Translations under genes and position numbers: made by a program
Source of the DNA: Luffa acutangula
Taxonomy: Eukaryota; Streptophyta; Magnoliopsida; Cucurbitales; Cucurbitaceae
Length of the DNA stretch: 64,000 nucleotides
Assembly: GCA_036850905.1 (NCBI GenBank)
Contig: CM072098.1
Location: forward strand, 19,025,100-19,089,099
Reading direction: 5' to 3'
In this document: positions 47,924 to 58,959 of the stretch, one piece after another
Numbering within the stretch: the first letter of the stretch is position 1
How the letters are laid out: every line of letters begins with the position of its first letter
Notes under the pieces: model-generated
Databases searched by the model: none
The model's input: only the letters and a program-made list of their open reading frames with translations
What the model was told of the DNA's origin: nothing

Positions 47924-50219
47924 ACTCACAAGACAATACCCTAGAATTCTCTTTAGTCTCCCTCTTAGAGAAAGACTCCCACAAGTCTTTTGCCTCCTAG
48001 ACTTAGAGACATACCGGTGTAACCTCTGTGGTTATTGTGTCTTTGAAGAAGAAATTTTCAATGAAGAAATCAAGAAGGTATCGCTGCGTTTTCGTTCGTT
48101 GGAGCATCATTGGCGAAGAACGGTGAAGTCTACAACGAAGGTTTGTAACGGTTTTTTCCCATTTCTTTAGAAAAGCATGAAAATAAATTTAGATTTAATT
48201 TTCCAACATGTTTATAGCAATTTCCAGCAACTTTAAAGCATGTTTAAAGTTTATTTTTCCTTTTCGTAACGATATTTTAATATTAATTAATAAACGACAT
48301 AAGGTCCATTTGATGCGCTTCCGTTGCGTAGGGGCTTTCATCCCCTTCATAAGGAACCAGAGGTAACCCAGGGGTAAAACGGTAATTTGACACAGGTGGT
48401 GTTACAAACACACGTGAAGGATTGACTTACTGCATTGGTCGATATCCGTGGACACAAAAATATTCTAAAGTGAGAAGAGTGCAGCTGTGGGTCTTTAGTG
48501 GAGTGACCCATAGTTAACGAATGTTGACTAACTTAGTTAATGAGTTTAGCCAATTAGTCTCGTATCATTGGAGCTTCTGATATGTAGGTTCATTAGGTCC
48601 CACTGGTAGCTCGTAAAGAGACTTGAGGCAATTAAGTATAAATTGTAAATTGAAAGTGTTCAATTTATTTAGGGGAATCATATAATGTATATTGATACAT
48701 TATAATATAAAGTTTATGAAACTTTATAATATAATTTTGAATTAATTTCAAAATTTATTCTTGAGAGAAAATATTTGAAAGAGTTTAAATAATTAATATG
48801 AATTGGATTCATATTAAATCCCTAAGATTAAATATGTGATATTTAATTGGGTAATTAATTAATTATGGAATTAATTATTTATTTATTAAAATTAGATATG
48901 AATAAGATAATAGATTTGATCTTATTCATAAGGTCTTGGTCTTTTCCTATAAATAGGACTCCTGGGATGGGATAAAAGACATCTCATTCATTCTCCTACT
49001 CTCAGAGAATTCCCCTGAAGGCTCTCTTTAGACTCCCACCAGTCTCCTCCCTTTAGAAGTCTCAGAGTCATACCGGTGTAGTCATAGTGATTGTGTTCGC
49101 AGTAGTTCGTGATTATTTCACAAGCAGTTGGTGAATTTAATCCTAGTCGTCAACGAGAGTAAGTAATTTGTTACTATATAAATTAGATTTAGATCTAATA
49201 TTTTTGTATGCTTAGACTTAATATAAATTTAGAATAGTTCTAAGATTATTGCCAATGTATTGGTATTTTAGATTAAATAAAATTAATTACGAATCGGTCC
49301 CAATCACGCTTCCGCTTTACGGAATTACAGAATTCCAATCATTCACCAACAACGCCGCTCAATAAGCCTACCATTTTGGGATAAGACTGGATGGATAGCT
49401 AGGGACATAGTATTGCAAGACGGAATTCACTCCTACCCGAATCAGGGATAGTAGAAAGGTTGTTCCCTTAAGTGTTGACTCCGAGACTTGAACAAGGGGC
49501 CCTACCCTTTAGGTAAACCGAGTTATGAGAGATTTAATATATTTAAATATGATTTAAATATCAAGAACATGAATAGGAATTCATGGTTGAAAAATAACAT
49601 TTCGCAAATGTTCGGGATTGGTAGCAAAATATTAATTTAATATTAGATATAAAGTTAATGAATTATTTAATTAATAATTATTTTAAATTAATTTTGAATT
49701 AATTTAAATTGGAAAATTAAAATTGAATTTTACATTTTTCAAATTATTAATTATAAATAATTAAAATTAAAATATAAGATAATTTTGAATTTAATAAATT
49801 CAAAATTAAATTGAATTTTTGGAGGTGGAGTGCATGGTGCTCCCCTCACTTAAGCCACCAAATTACCCTCTAATTGTGGGGTAATTTGGTGTCAATCCCT
49901 GGTGAAACTCTTCAGTTTTCATTCCTTTATAAATGAGGATGAAGTTGCTGAAGAAACAACTCTTGATTCTTTAATGAATTGCTGCAAAAATCTCTCCAAA
50001 CCCAAAACACCATTGAAGCTTGTTCTTCAAGCTTTTTCCCTTCAAATTCCATCACTAGAGGATCCCACAATCTGTTCCAAAGGTTTGAGGATAGCAAGGA
50101 AGATCAAATGGTGGTTCGTGACAACTTGGAGAAGAAAAACAACCAAAGGATTAAGCCAATTTGGTGAATTAAAGAGGTTGGTACTTGCTGCAATGTTTTT
50201 CTTCTTATGCACAACTTAC

Positions 50220-52229
50220 TGTTGGGTTTTATGCCCTAAAACTCGAAGATAGTGAATGTAACCGTTGACCGGATATTAATGAAATAATATTGATATATTT
50301 TTCCATTAATTGTTATTAGTTATTTTATATTTGTCTTTGCCTAATAATAGGCCTAATCCAATAAACTAGACATCCAAGGCTGTAATATGAGTCTTGAACT
50401 ATATGTAGCGACATATGGGATCATTGTTCAAGAAACAGCCTAAAGGGTCTATAGTATAGGGATAAGACTGGGTGCCTTATCCTGGTGACACTATGGATAC
50501 GACCCACTTTGTATTTGATACAAACGCTGCGATCCAACGCGTTCGTGTAAGAGACATGCGAGTGGGAGTATCCTATGCAATGAGTTTGCATAAGACCGGA
50601 CCGCAAAATAGTAACCACTGGTTATAACACCGTTAACTAGTTGGTTTTCTATTTCACTAGGACGACCTAGACAACTTAGTCTTAATCCTGAGTTGATTAT
50701 GGACTCCTGCTCATGAGAGATTGTCCTCTGATTTGTATGGGTGAGAGTGGCCAATACGCCGACTCAATAAGCCTACCACTTTGGGGACAAGACCGAATGG
50801 GGAGCTGGGAACATAATCGTACAAGATGGAATTCACTCCTTCTCGACTTTAGGGAAGCAGATGAGTATTCCCTTAAGTGGTTACTCCGAGTCTTGAACAA
50901 AGGGCCCTACCCTCTCAATGGCACGAGAGGGTTTTCTGTTTGATGGTTGGACCACAAACAGGTTGTTCATTAGAGGAGAATTGGTACTTAAGGAAATAGA
51001 GGTAACCCAGGGGTAAAATGGTAATTTGACCCAACTGGTGTTACGGACACTCGTGAAGGACTAACTAGTTGATATTGGTCTATATCCGTGGACACAGAAA
51101 ATATGTCTGCAGTGAGAAGAGTGCAACTGTGAGTCTATAGTGGAATGAACACACAGTTAACGAATATTGATTAATGTGGTTAATGAGTTTGACCAATTAA
51201 TCTCACATCGTTGGAGCTTCTGATCTGCAGGTCCATTAGGTCCCACTGGTAGCTCATAAAGTAATTTGAGGCAACTAAGTAATAAATGTAAATTGAAAAT
51301 GTTCAATTTACTAAGGGAAACAAATATAATATATATTGATATATTATTATGAGAGAAATTAATATTTGAAGAAATTCAAATATAAATTTATGGAAGTTTG
51401 AAAGAGTTCAAATAATGAATTAATTAATTTAAGGCCTAAAATGTGTTTGGGCAAATTAATTAATTCTAGGCCGGAAATTAAATATGTGATATTTAATTGG
51501 TGGTTAATTAATTAAAGAATTCATTAACCGGGAATTAATCAATTATGGAAATAATTAATCACTTAAGGAAGTGATTAATCATTTATGGAAATGATCTAAT
51601 CACTTATGGAAGTAATTAGTTATTTGTGGAAAAGATTAATCAATTATGGAATTGATTGATCATGATTGATTAATTAAGGAATAAGATTGAATCAATTTTG
51701 GAAAAGATTGATTTAATTGAATATTTTATTCATGGCCTCTCTTCTATAAATAGAACACTAGACCTAATTCGTCCAAGACACTTGACACTTTGCTCTTGCT
51801 CTTAGACTCTCAAGACAAGACCTAGAATTCTCTCTAGCCTCCCTCTTAGAGAAAGACTCCCACAAGTCTTTTGCCTCCTAGACTTAGAGACATACCGGTG
51901 TAACCTCTGTGGTTATTGTGTCATTCAAAGAAGGAATTTCCAGCAAAGAAAATCAAAGGCGGCTACTGCGTTTTGATCGTTGGAGCGTCGTTGGCGAAGA
52001 ACGGTCAAGTCTACAACGAAGGTTTGTAACGGTTCTTCCTTCTTTCTTTAGAAAAGCATGAAAATAAATTTAGATTTATTTTTTAGCATGTTTAAACCAA
52101 TTTTCCAGCAGCTTTAAAGAATGTTTAAAGTTTGTTTGAGTTTTCGTAACGGTATTTTAATGTTAATTAATATACGGCGTAAGGTCCAATCGATGTGCTT
52201 CCGCTGCGTGGGGACTTTTATTCCCTTCA
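50220..52229 (+). repeat. 5' LTR of element C
   Basis: 2,010 bp. A TATAAATA box at 51745-51752 would start transcription near 51780, leaving about 450 nt of R-U5. It differs from the 3' LTR by scattered substitutions and a 10-bp segment near 51960. Open frames inside it recur identically in the 3' LTR and are not genes. Confidence 0.95.
51745..51752 (+). promoter_or_regulatory. LTR promoter TATA box of element C
   Basis: TATAAATA followed by GAACACTAGACC. It is preserved at 60484-60491 in the 3' LTR and at 46520-46527 in solo LTR E, so it is a subfamily feature and the likely core promoter. Confidence 0.65.
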
Positions 52230-52231
52230 AT

Positions 52232-52243
52232 CGGCATCAGAGC
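52232..52243 (+). other. Primer binding site of element C, altered
   Basis: CGGCATCAGAGC, where A, B and D have TGGTATCAGAGC. The two changes weaken pairing with initiator tRNA-Met. They may have arisen after insertion, since each new copy normally regains the tRNA-derived sequence. Confidence 0.8.
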
Positions 52244-54795
52244 CATCGCTGTCCCTATTAATTAATATTAAAAGTTGTGATAGGCTCTAATAGGTGGGGT
52301 TTATGCATAATGTATGTTTGGTTTGCGTTGAACTGTTTGGGTTAATTTTATGGCCATAGATTTTATTTGTATGTGATTTTGATCATGTAAGGCCCGGTGT
52401 TTCGGGTATATTATGTAAAATTGAGTCCTATGTAAGTCCGGGTCTAGAATAAGTTTTGATGAGATGAAAAACGGAGCAATCGTCGCTGAAATCGGGGCAA
52501 AATCGGAGAATCGATGCTGCTGCCGCCCAGATTCTGCCTCCAAATGCAACAGCGTCGGGACGCTACATCAACAGCGTTTCGACGCTGTCTCGATACCGCA
52601 GGCGCCAGATATGGAAAACACACAGCGTCGGGACGCTATCAACACAGCGTCTCGATGCTGTCACGATGGAGGCGCACATTAGGGTTTCAAAAGGCGCGGT
52701 TCAAGGGAAGGCCGGTCCAGTTCGAACCGGTTCGGCTGGGCTGGGACCTATTTGGTCCGGTTCAGCCAATGTTTGGCATGGTTCGTGATTTTGGAGGTCG
52801 GTTCGAGGTGGTTCGGGGCGGTTCGTGATGTCTAGACAAAATTCTGGAGCTGTACAAGGATTTTTAGGATAGAATTTAGCTAAATTAATGTAATTTAATG
52901 CTTTATTTTATCCTAGGGGCCAAAATTAACCGGTTCAATTGCTATTTATATGCTTTATGGATGTCATATAGAATATTTAATCCCACCTTAGGTTATAAAC
53001 ATGCTCATGCATTTTTTTATATATTATAAATTGTTATAATGTATGTTTAAATGCATGGAATTGTTTTCATATTTTAATATAAGTGTATATTAATTATATG
53101 AAAAATTGGAAAGCATGAAGCATGTCATTACTTAAATTAAATATAAATAGTTATGTTTAATGTGATGAATGAAGCATGCTTGATTGATTTTCTTGATTGG
53201 CTTATAATTGTTATATTAAAAGAAAATCAAAATTGCATGAAACATGAAACATCCATAGTTAATAATATAATTGTTATATTATTCATGCAATTAGTGTGGT
53301 TTAATTATTTAATTTGAATGAGATTGTTAAATGAATTAAACCCTAGATTCTTGATTATAGGATTAATCATTAAAATTTGAAATAGTTCTTTAATATTAAT
53401 GATTAGAAACCGTCAATCTATAATCAAGATTTGCATGCAAACATAAGATCATAGGATAAAATTGGATTAATCTTAAATTGTTTACAATTAATTAGACCTA
53501 GATCAGTTTCTAATAAGATTAGAATCTTTTCTTACTTAGTATTAAAAATAGTTTTAATCGACTAAGTAGGAAAAACATTGCTATGATTATAAGGGAACTC
53601 CACCGGTAATGTTCTGTCTAAGGCTGGGGGTATTTAAGTTGACGGTTTACGGAACACCTCCTACCTGGGAACTAACCTGGAATACCGGAGTTGAATTAAT
53701 CATAGTTAATTGTTAGCATGCAATGTCACTAGGTTTATTAAAAGTGTTTAATGCACCTAGATCTTTAGAGTAAAGACCTTACATTACTGAGGTTATAAGG
53801 GAACTCTCTCGGTAAAGTTCTGTTTAAGGCTGGGGGTATTTAAGTTGACGGTTTACGGAACACCTCCTACCTGGGAACTGACCCGAACATTGAGTTGAAT
53901 TAACCATAGTAATGTTGACTTGCAATGTTGGGTTTATTAAAAGAAGTTTAATTCACCCAAAAGATTGCAGTTGAATCCTTTCCATAATTGTTATAATAGG
54001 ATCAGACTTAGATAGATTGACTTAGCCGAATTCTATCTAAGTTAAACAACCCTATATTAACCTCAGGACATTTTCAGTGGGAGGAAAATTACAAAACGAG
54101 ATTTAAATCAAGTTTTGCTCCTATGTTCCTATATTCACAATGTGAGATTCATGCTCGGCTTCGAGTCGCCTTAGGCGCGGCCTCCCTTCGAAAAGTGTTT
54201 GCATGAATCAATATCAAGGTGAATGGGAAAAATGTCTAGAGTAAGTGGGAGCGGGACACGTGTCAACGTATCCCTCGGTCTCTGCCCATAGTTCGCACCG
54301 TGAGAGTCCTATGATCCGCCTGCAGGTTGTCCTGGCGCAACCATCCCTTCGGAGGGCCTGGTCATAGGATTCAAAACATCGTGAACTCCTGAAAAAGGAT
54401 AGGAGCTCTTAGGCTAATCACCAACAGTTGTCTTTCTCTTCGGTAGCCTGTTGGTGCGTGCCTCTGAGATCTGAAAATGGGAGGGTTACACTTACGAGGA
54501 CGAGTTAAAAGTGTTAACAAATCCTTGACCGAACAACGATGGCTAATGCCTATGGGAATATGAGTTATTCTGGAATTAGAATTAGCTGAGAGGTGTCTCA
54601 TTTCAAAGGAGTGCCTGATCACCCTTCGGTGGCTGATATTCTAAACCTCTGAAACATCATTGCAAAAATCGATAGTTTTAGGGTTTTGTGATTGTCTGTT
54701 TTGCTAAATTGATTGGATTGTGTGCAATTGTTTGCTTGTATGATGGGTTAAGGCAAAGATAACTAATACGGTCATTGTTTGTTTAAATTTCAGCA
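52244..54795 (+). promoter_or_regulatory. Long structured 5' leader of element C
   Basis: About 2.55 kb. Four AGCGTC-NN-GACGCT-like hairpins lie at 52551-52659, followed by a GGTTCGG-rich stretch (52715-52826). A module beginning TTATAAGGGAACTC occurs twice (about 53585-53790 and 53791-53955). Fold I: ATTCAC/GTGAAT, then GATTCATGC (54146-54154) with GCATGAATC (54201-54209). Fold II: TCCTATGA (54307-54314) with TCATAGGA (54362-54369), enclosing GGTTG/CAACC (54325-54342) and CCCT-TCGG-AGGG (54345-54356). Hairpin III: CACCAACAG (54419-54427) with CTGTTGGTG (54448-54456). The gag ATG follows at 54796. Confidence 0.75.
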
Positions 54796-55680
54796 ATGTC
54801 TTCCTCAATTGTCTCTCTGCTTAAAAATGAGAAATTAACCGGCAAAAATTATGCTACGTGGAAGTCGAACCTGAATACGATTCTTGTTGTCGATGATCAG
54901 CGGTTCGTCTTAACGGAGGATTGTCCTCCAGCCCCTGCTCGTAATGCATCCCAAGCAGTTAAGGATGCTTATGACCGCTGGACAAAGGCCAATGATAAGA
55001 CTCGCGTCTATATCGTAGCCAACTTATCTGAAGTTTTGGCTAAAAGGCATGAGGGCATGGTAACAGCGAGGCAGATTATGAACTCTCTCCGGGAGATGTT
55101 TGGACAACCGTCCTACCAACTCCACTATGACGCTCTCAAATACGTTTATAGCTATCGCATGAAAGAGGGCACGTCTGTTCGGGAGCATGTCCTGGATATG
55201 ATGGTCCAATTCAACGTGGCAGAAGCAAACGGGGTGGTCATAGATGAGCGTAGTCAGGTTGCATTCATCTTAGAATCTCTTCCGAAGAGTTTTCTGTAGT
55301 TTTGAAGCAATGCAATGATGAATAAAATAACATTCAACCTGACTAGCCTCCTGAATGAGCTACAACTCTATTAGTCTCTTCTTAAGAACAAGGAACAGAT
55401 AGAAGGAGAGGCAAACGTTGTTCACTCTAAAAGAAAGTTCGAGAAGGGTTCATCCTCTGGAACTAAATCTGTAGCCACTTCTTCAAAGAAAACTCAGAAG
55501 AATAAAGGAAACAAGGGGAAAGCTCCCAGTACTGCTGCTAAAAGCAAGGGAAAAGCCAAAGCTATGGCAGATAAGGGCAAGTGTTTCCACTGCAATGTAG
55601 ATGGACATTGGAAGAGAAACTGCCCAAAGTACCTTGATGAGAAAAAGAAGGAAAAGGAAGGTAAATTTGATTTACTTGTT
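54796..55680 (+). pseudogene. Element C gag (three stop codons)
   Basis: The copia Gag. The ATG at 54796 gives a UBN2-type domain for 167 residues (SLLKNEKLTG, WKSNLNTIL, ARQIMNSLREMF, SVREHVLDM), then TAG at 55297 and TGA at 55303. The same frame continues through TAG at 55372, a Lys/Ser-rich linker and the zinc knuckle CFHCNVDGHWKRNCP (about 55582-55626) into pol. There is no frameshift. All three stops can be explained by C-to-T change at CAG or CGA codons, judging by frame and related copies. Confidence 0.9.
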
Positions 55681-58600
55681 TTAGAAACATGCCTGGTAGA
55701 ACATGATGAGTTTACCTGGATACTTGATTCAGGAGCAACTAATCATGTTTGCTCTTCTTTTCAGGAAAATAGTTCCTTTCGGCAGATGAACGATGGGGAA
55801 ATGACACTCAGGGTCGGAACTGGAGAAGTCATTTCAGCTAAAGCAGGGGGAGCTGCGAAGTTATTTTTTAGAAATAGATTCTTACTTTTAGAAAGTTTGT
55901 TAATTGTTCCCAAGATTAAGAGGAACTTAATTTCTATTTAATGTTTTATTGAACAATCGTATACAGTTACTTTTGATATGAATGAAACGTTCATTTATAA
56001 AAATGGTGTACTTATTTGTTCAGCCAAATTGGAAAATAACTTGTATGTTTTAAGACCAACCGAAAACAAAGCACTTTTAAATCACGAATTATTTAAAACT
56101 GCTGAAACTCAAAGTAAAAGGAAAAAGATTTCTCCATCAAGCAACAATACTCATCTTTGGCATCTTAGACTTGGTCATATAAACATCGATAGGATCGGTC
56201 GTTTGGTAAAGAATGGACTTCTAAGTAAGTTAGAAGACGATTCACTACCACCTTGTGAATCTTGTCTCGAGGGAAAAATGACCAAGAGACCCTTTACTGG
56301 AAAAGGTTACAGAGCCAAAGAACCCTTAGAGTTAATACATTCGGATCTATGTGGTCCAATGAATGTAAAATCTTGAGGAGGGTACGAATATTTCATCTCA
56401 TTTATAGATGATTATTCAAGATATGGTTACTTGTACCTAATGGGACATAAGTCTGAAGCCCTTGAAAAGTTTAAGGAGTTTAAGATTGAAGTTGAAAACC
56501 TATTAGGTAAATCTATTAAAGTACTCCGATCTGATTGAGGAGGGGAGTATATGGATCAAAGATTCCAGGATTATATGATAGAACATGGAATCCAATCTCA
56601 AGTCTCAGCCCCTGGTACACCTCAGCAGAATGGTGTGTCAGAAAGGAGAAATAGAACCTTGTTAGACATGGTTCGATCAATGATGAGCTATGCTCAATTG
56701 CCTAGCTCGTTTTGGGGGTATGCAGTGGAGACTGCAGTATACATCTTGAACAATGTTCCCTCGAAAAGTGTTTCTGAAACACCTTTCGAATTATGGAAGG
56801 GGCGTAAACCTAGTTTGCATCACTTTCGCATCTGGGGTTGTCCAGCACACGTGCTTGTGACAAATCCTAAGAAACTGGAACCTCGTTCAAAACTGTGCCA
56901 ATTTGTTGGTTACCCTAAAGAAACGAGAGAGGTGGTTATTTCTACGACCCACAAGAAAATAAGGTGATTGTATCGACAAACGCCAATTTCTTAGAGGAAG
57001 ACCACATGAGAGATCATAAACCACGCAGCAAAATAATATTAGGAGAAGCTACTGAAGAATCATCAAGAGTTGTTGATGAAGTTGGACCTTCAACAAGGGT
57101 TGATGAAGGAACTAGTTCTTCAGATCCATCCCGTCCATCTCAAACGTTGGGAATGCCTCGACGCAGTGGGAGAGTCGTATTACAACCTGACCGCTACTTG
57201 GGTTTAACTGAAACTCAGGTTGTCATACCTAATGATGGCACTGAGGATCCATTGTCCTATCGACAGGCAATGAATGACGAAGATAAGGATGAATGGGTCA
57301 AAGCCATGAACCTGGAAATGGAGTCAATGCACTCCAATTCTGTATGGGAACTTACAGATCTACCAAATGGGGTAAAACCCATAGGGTGCAAATGGATCTA
57401 TAAGAGAAAAAGAGATGTAGCCGGAAAGGTACAGACCTTCAAAGCTAGACTAGTGGCAAAGGGTTATACCCAAAAGGAAGGAGTTGACTATGAGGAAACC
57501 TTTTCTCCTGTAGCCATGTTAAAGTCCATAAGAATTCTCTTATCCATAGCCACATATTATGACGATGAAATATGGCAAATGGACGTTAAGACTGCCTTTC
57601 TGAATGGTAATCTTGAAGAGAATATCTTCATGTCTCAACCCGAAGGGTTCATAGCCCAAGGTCAGGAACAAAAGGTTTGTAAGCTCAATCGATCCATTTA
57701 TGGATTGAAACAAGCGTCCAGATCATGGAACATTAGATTTGATACTGCAATCAAATCTTTTGGCTTTGACCAAAACGTTGATGAGCCTTGCTTGTACAAG
57801 AAAGTCAACAAAAGGAAAGTAGCTTTTCTAATACTTTATGTAGACGATATCCTACTCATTGGGAATGATGTAGGATACCTCACTGACATTAAGAAATGGC
57901 TAGCAGCCCAATTCCAAATGAAAGATCTGAGAGAGACTCAATATGTTCTGGGAATCCAAATCATTAGGGATCGTAAGAACAAAACGCTAGCTTTGTCTCA
58001 AGCAACGTATATTGACAAGATGTTGTCTCGATATTCGATGCAAAACTCCAAGAAGGGACTACTACCCTTCAGACATGGGGTACACTTGTGTAAGGAACAA
58101 TCTCCTAAGACACCTCAAGAAGTTGAGAACATGAGACACATTCCCTACGCCTCAGCTGTGGGCAGCTTAATGTATGCTATGCTCTGCACTAGGCCTGACA
58201 TATGTTATGCAGTGGGAGTAGTCAGTAGGTATTAGTCTAATCCAGGGTTGGAACACTGGGGAGCGGTTAAGAATATCCTCAAGTATCTTCGGAGAACGAG
58301 GGACTACATGCTTGTGTATGGAGCTAAGGATTTGATTCTTACTGGATACACTGACTCTGACTTTCAAGCAGATAAGGATTCAAGGAAATCCACATCAGGA
58401 TCAGTATTCACCCTCAATGGAGGAACAGTAGTGTGGAGAAGCATCAAACAAGGATGCATAGCAGACTCAACCATGGAGGCTGAGTATGTAGCAGCTTGCG
58501 AAGCAGCTAAGGAGGTAGTATGGCTTAGAAAGTTCTTGACTGATTTAGAAGTGGTTCCGAATATGAACGTGCCCATAACACTATACTGTGACAACAGTGG

Positions 58601-58820
58601 GGTTGTAGCCAACTCAAAAGAACCTCGAAGCCACAAACAGGGTAGACACATCGAGAGGAAGTATCACCTGATACGGGAGATTGTGCAACGAGGAGATGTG
58701 ATCGTCACTAAGATCGCCTCGGAGCACAACATCGCTAATCCATTCACGAAGGCTCTCACGGCTAAAGTGTTTGAGGGTCATCTAAAGGGTTTAGGTCTAC
58801 GAGATATGTATGCCATCTAA
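55681..58820 (+). pseudogene. Element C pol (four stops, one frameshift)
   Basis: The copia replication polyprotein, fused in frame to gag. Protease DSGATNHV is near 55728. TAA at 55939 follows. GAG-pre-integrase HLRLGH and CESC reach 56376, where TGA (56374) interrupts. The integrase core has TGA at 56536, where relatives read RSD-Q/R-GGEY, then NGVSERRNRT. An extra AG near 56930 (GAGAG against GAG in A) shifts the frame. RT with YVDDILLIGND (about 57835) and TAG at 58233 follow, then RNase H (YTDSDFQ, EAEYVA, YCDNSG) to the stop at 58818-58820. The domains are complete, but no full protein can be made. Confidence 0.92.
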
Positions 58821-58948
58821 TTTAGGGCAAGTGGGAGAAATGTATAATGGGTATAAGGATGCCCTAGTTCATTGTATTATTTTAATATACATGACATTTC
58901 CAGCTTTAGATTATTGCATTTACATCCCACTAACTAGTGTTTTAGTTC

Positions 58949-58959
58949 AAGTGGGAGTT
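58949..58959 (+). other. Polypurine tract of element C
   Basis: AAGTGGGAGTT directly before the 3' LTR at 58960. A near-copy, CAAGTGGGAG, lies at about 58828-58837 just after the pol stop, and the same second copy is seen after pol in A and B. Confidence 0.85.

Larger units (their letters stand above)
17601..48349 (+). mobile_element. Copia solo LTR 'E', nest level 4 (four pieces)
   Basis: The pieces are 17601-18001, 43766-44479, 46085-46574 and 47929-48349, about 2.03 kb joined, the size of the element C LTRs (2.0 kb) and clearly the same subfamily. A perfect duplication taagg flanks it (17596-17600 and 48350-48354). A TATAAATA box is at 46520-46527, as in the C LTRs. Three separate insertions interrupt it: element D, solo LTR 44480-46079 and solo LTR 46575-47923. 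Each has its own 5-bp duplication, and the pieces rejoin without loss. Confidence 0.92.
16872..49345 (+). mobile_element. Copia solo LTR 'F', nest level 3 (two pieces)
   Basis: The pieces are 16872-17600 and 48355-49345, about 1.72 kb joined. It starts TGTTGGGTTTTATGCC and ends CCAATCATTCA. The flanks are tcaac (16867-16871) and ccaac (49346-49350), a target duplication with one change. The uninterrupted LTR H has ...GTGGCCCAAC at the equivalent place, confirming that F sits inside LTR G. It is split by solo LTR E and has no internal region. Confidence 0.88.

Noticed and set aside
50421..50943. Four open frames that recur with identical translations at 59160-59682
   Set aside because: Both sets lie in the two LTRs of element C; identity reflects LTR identity, not a duplicated gene.
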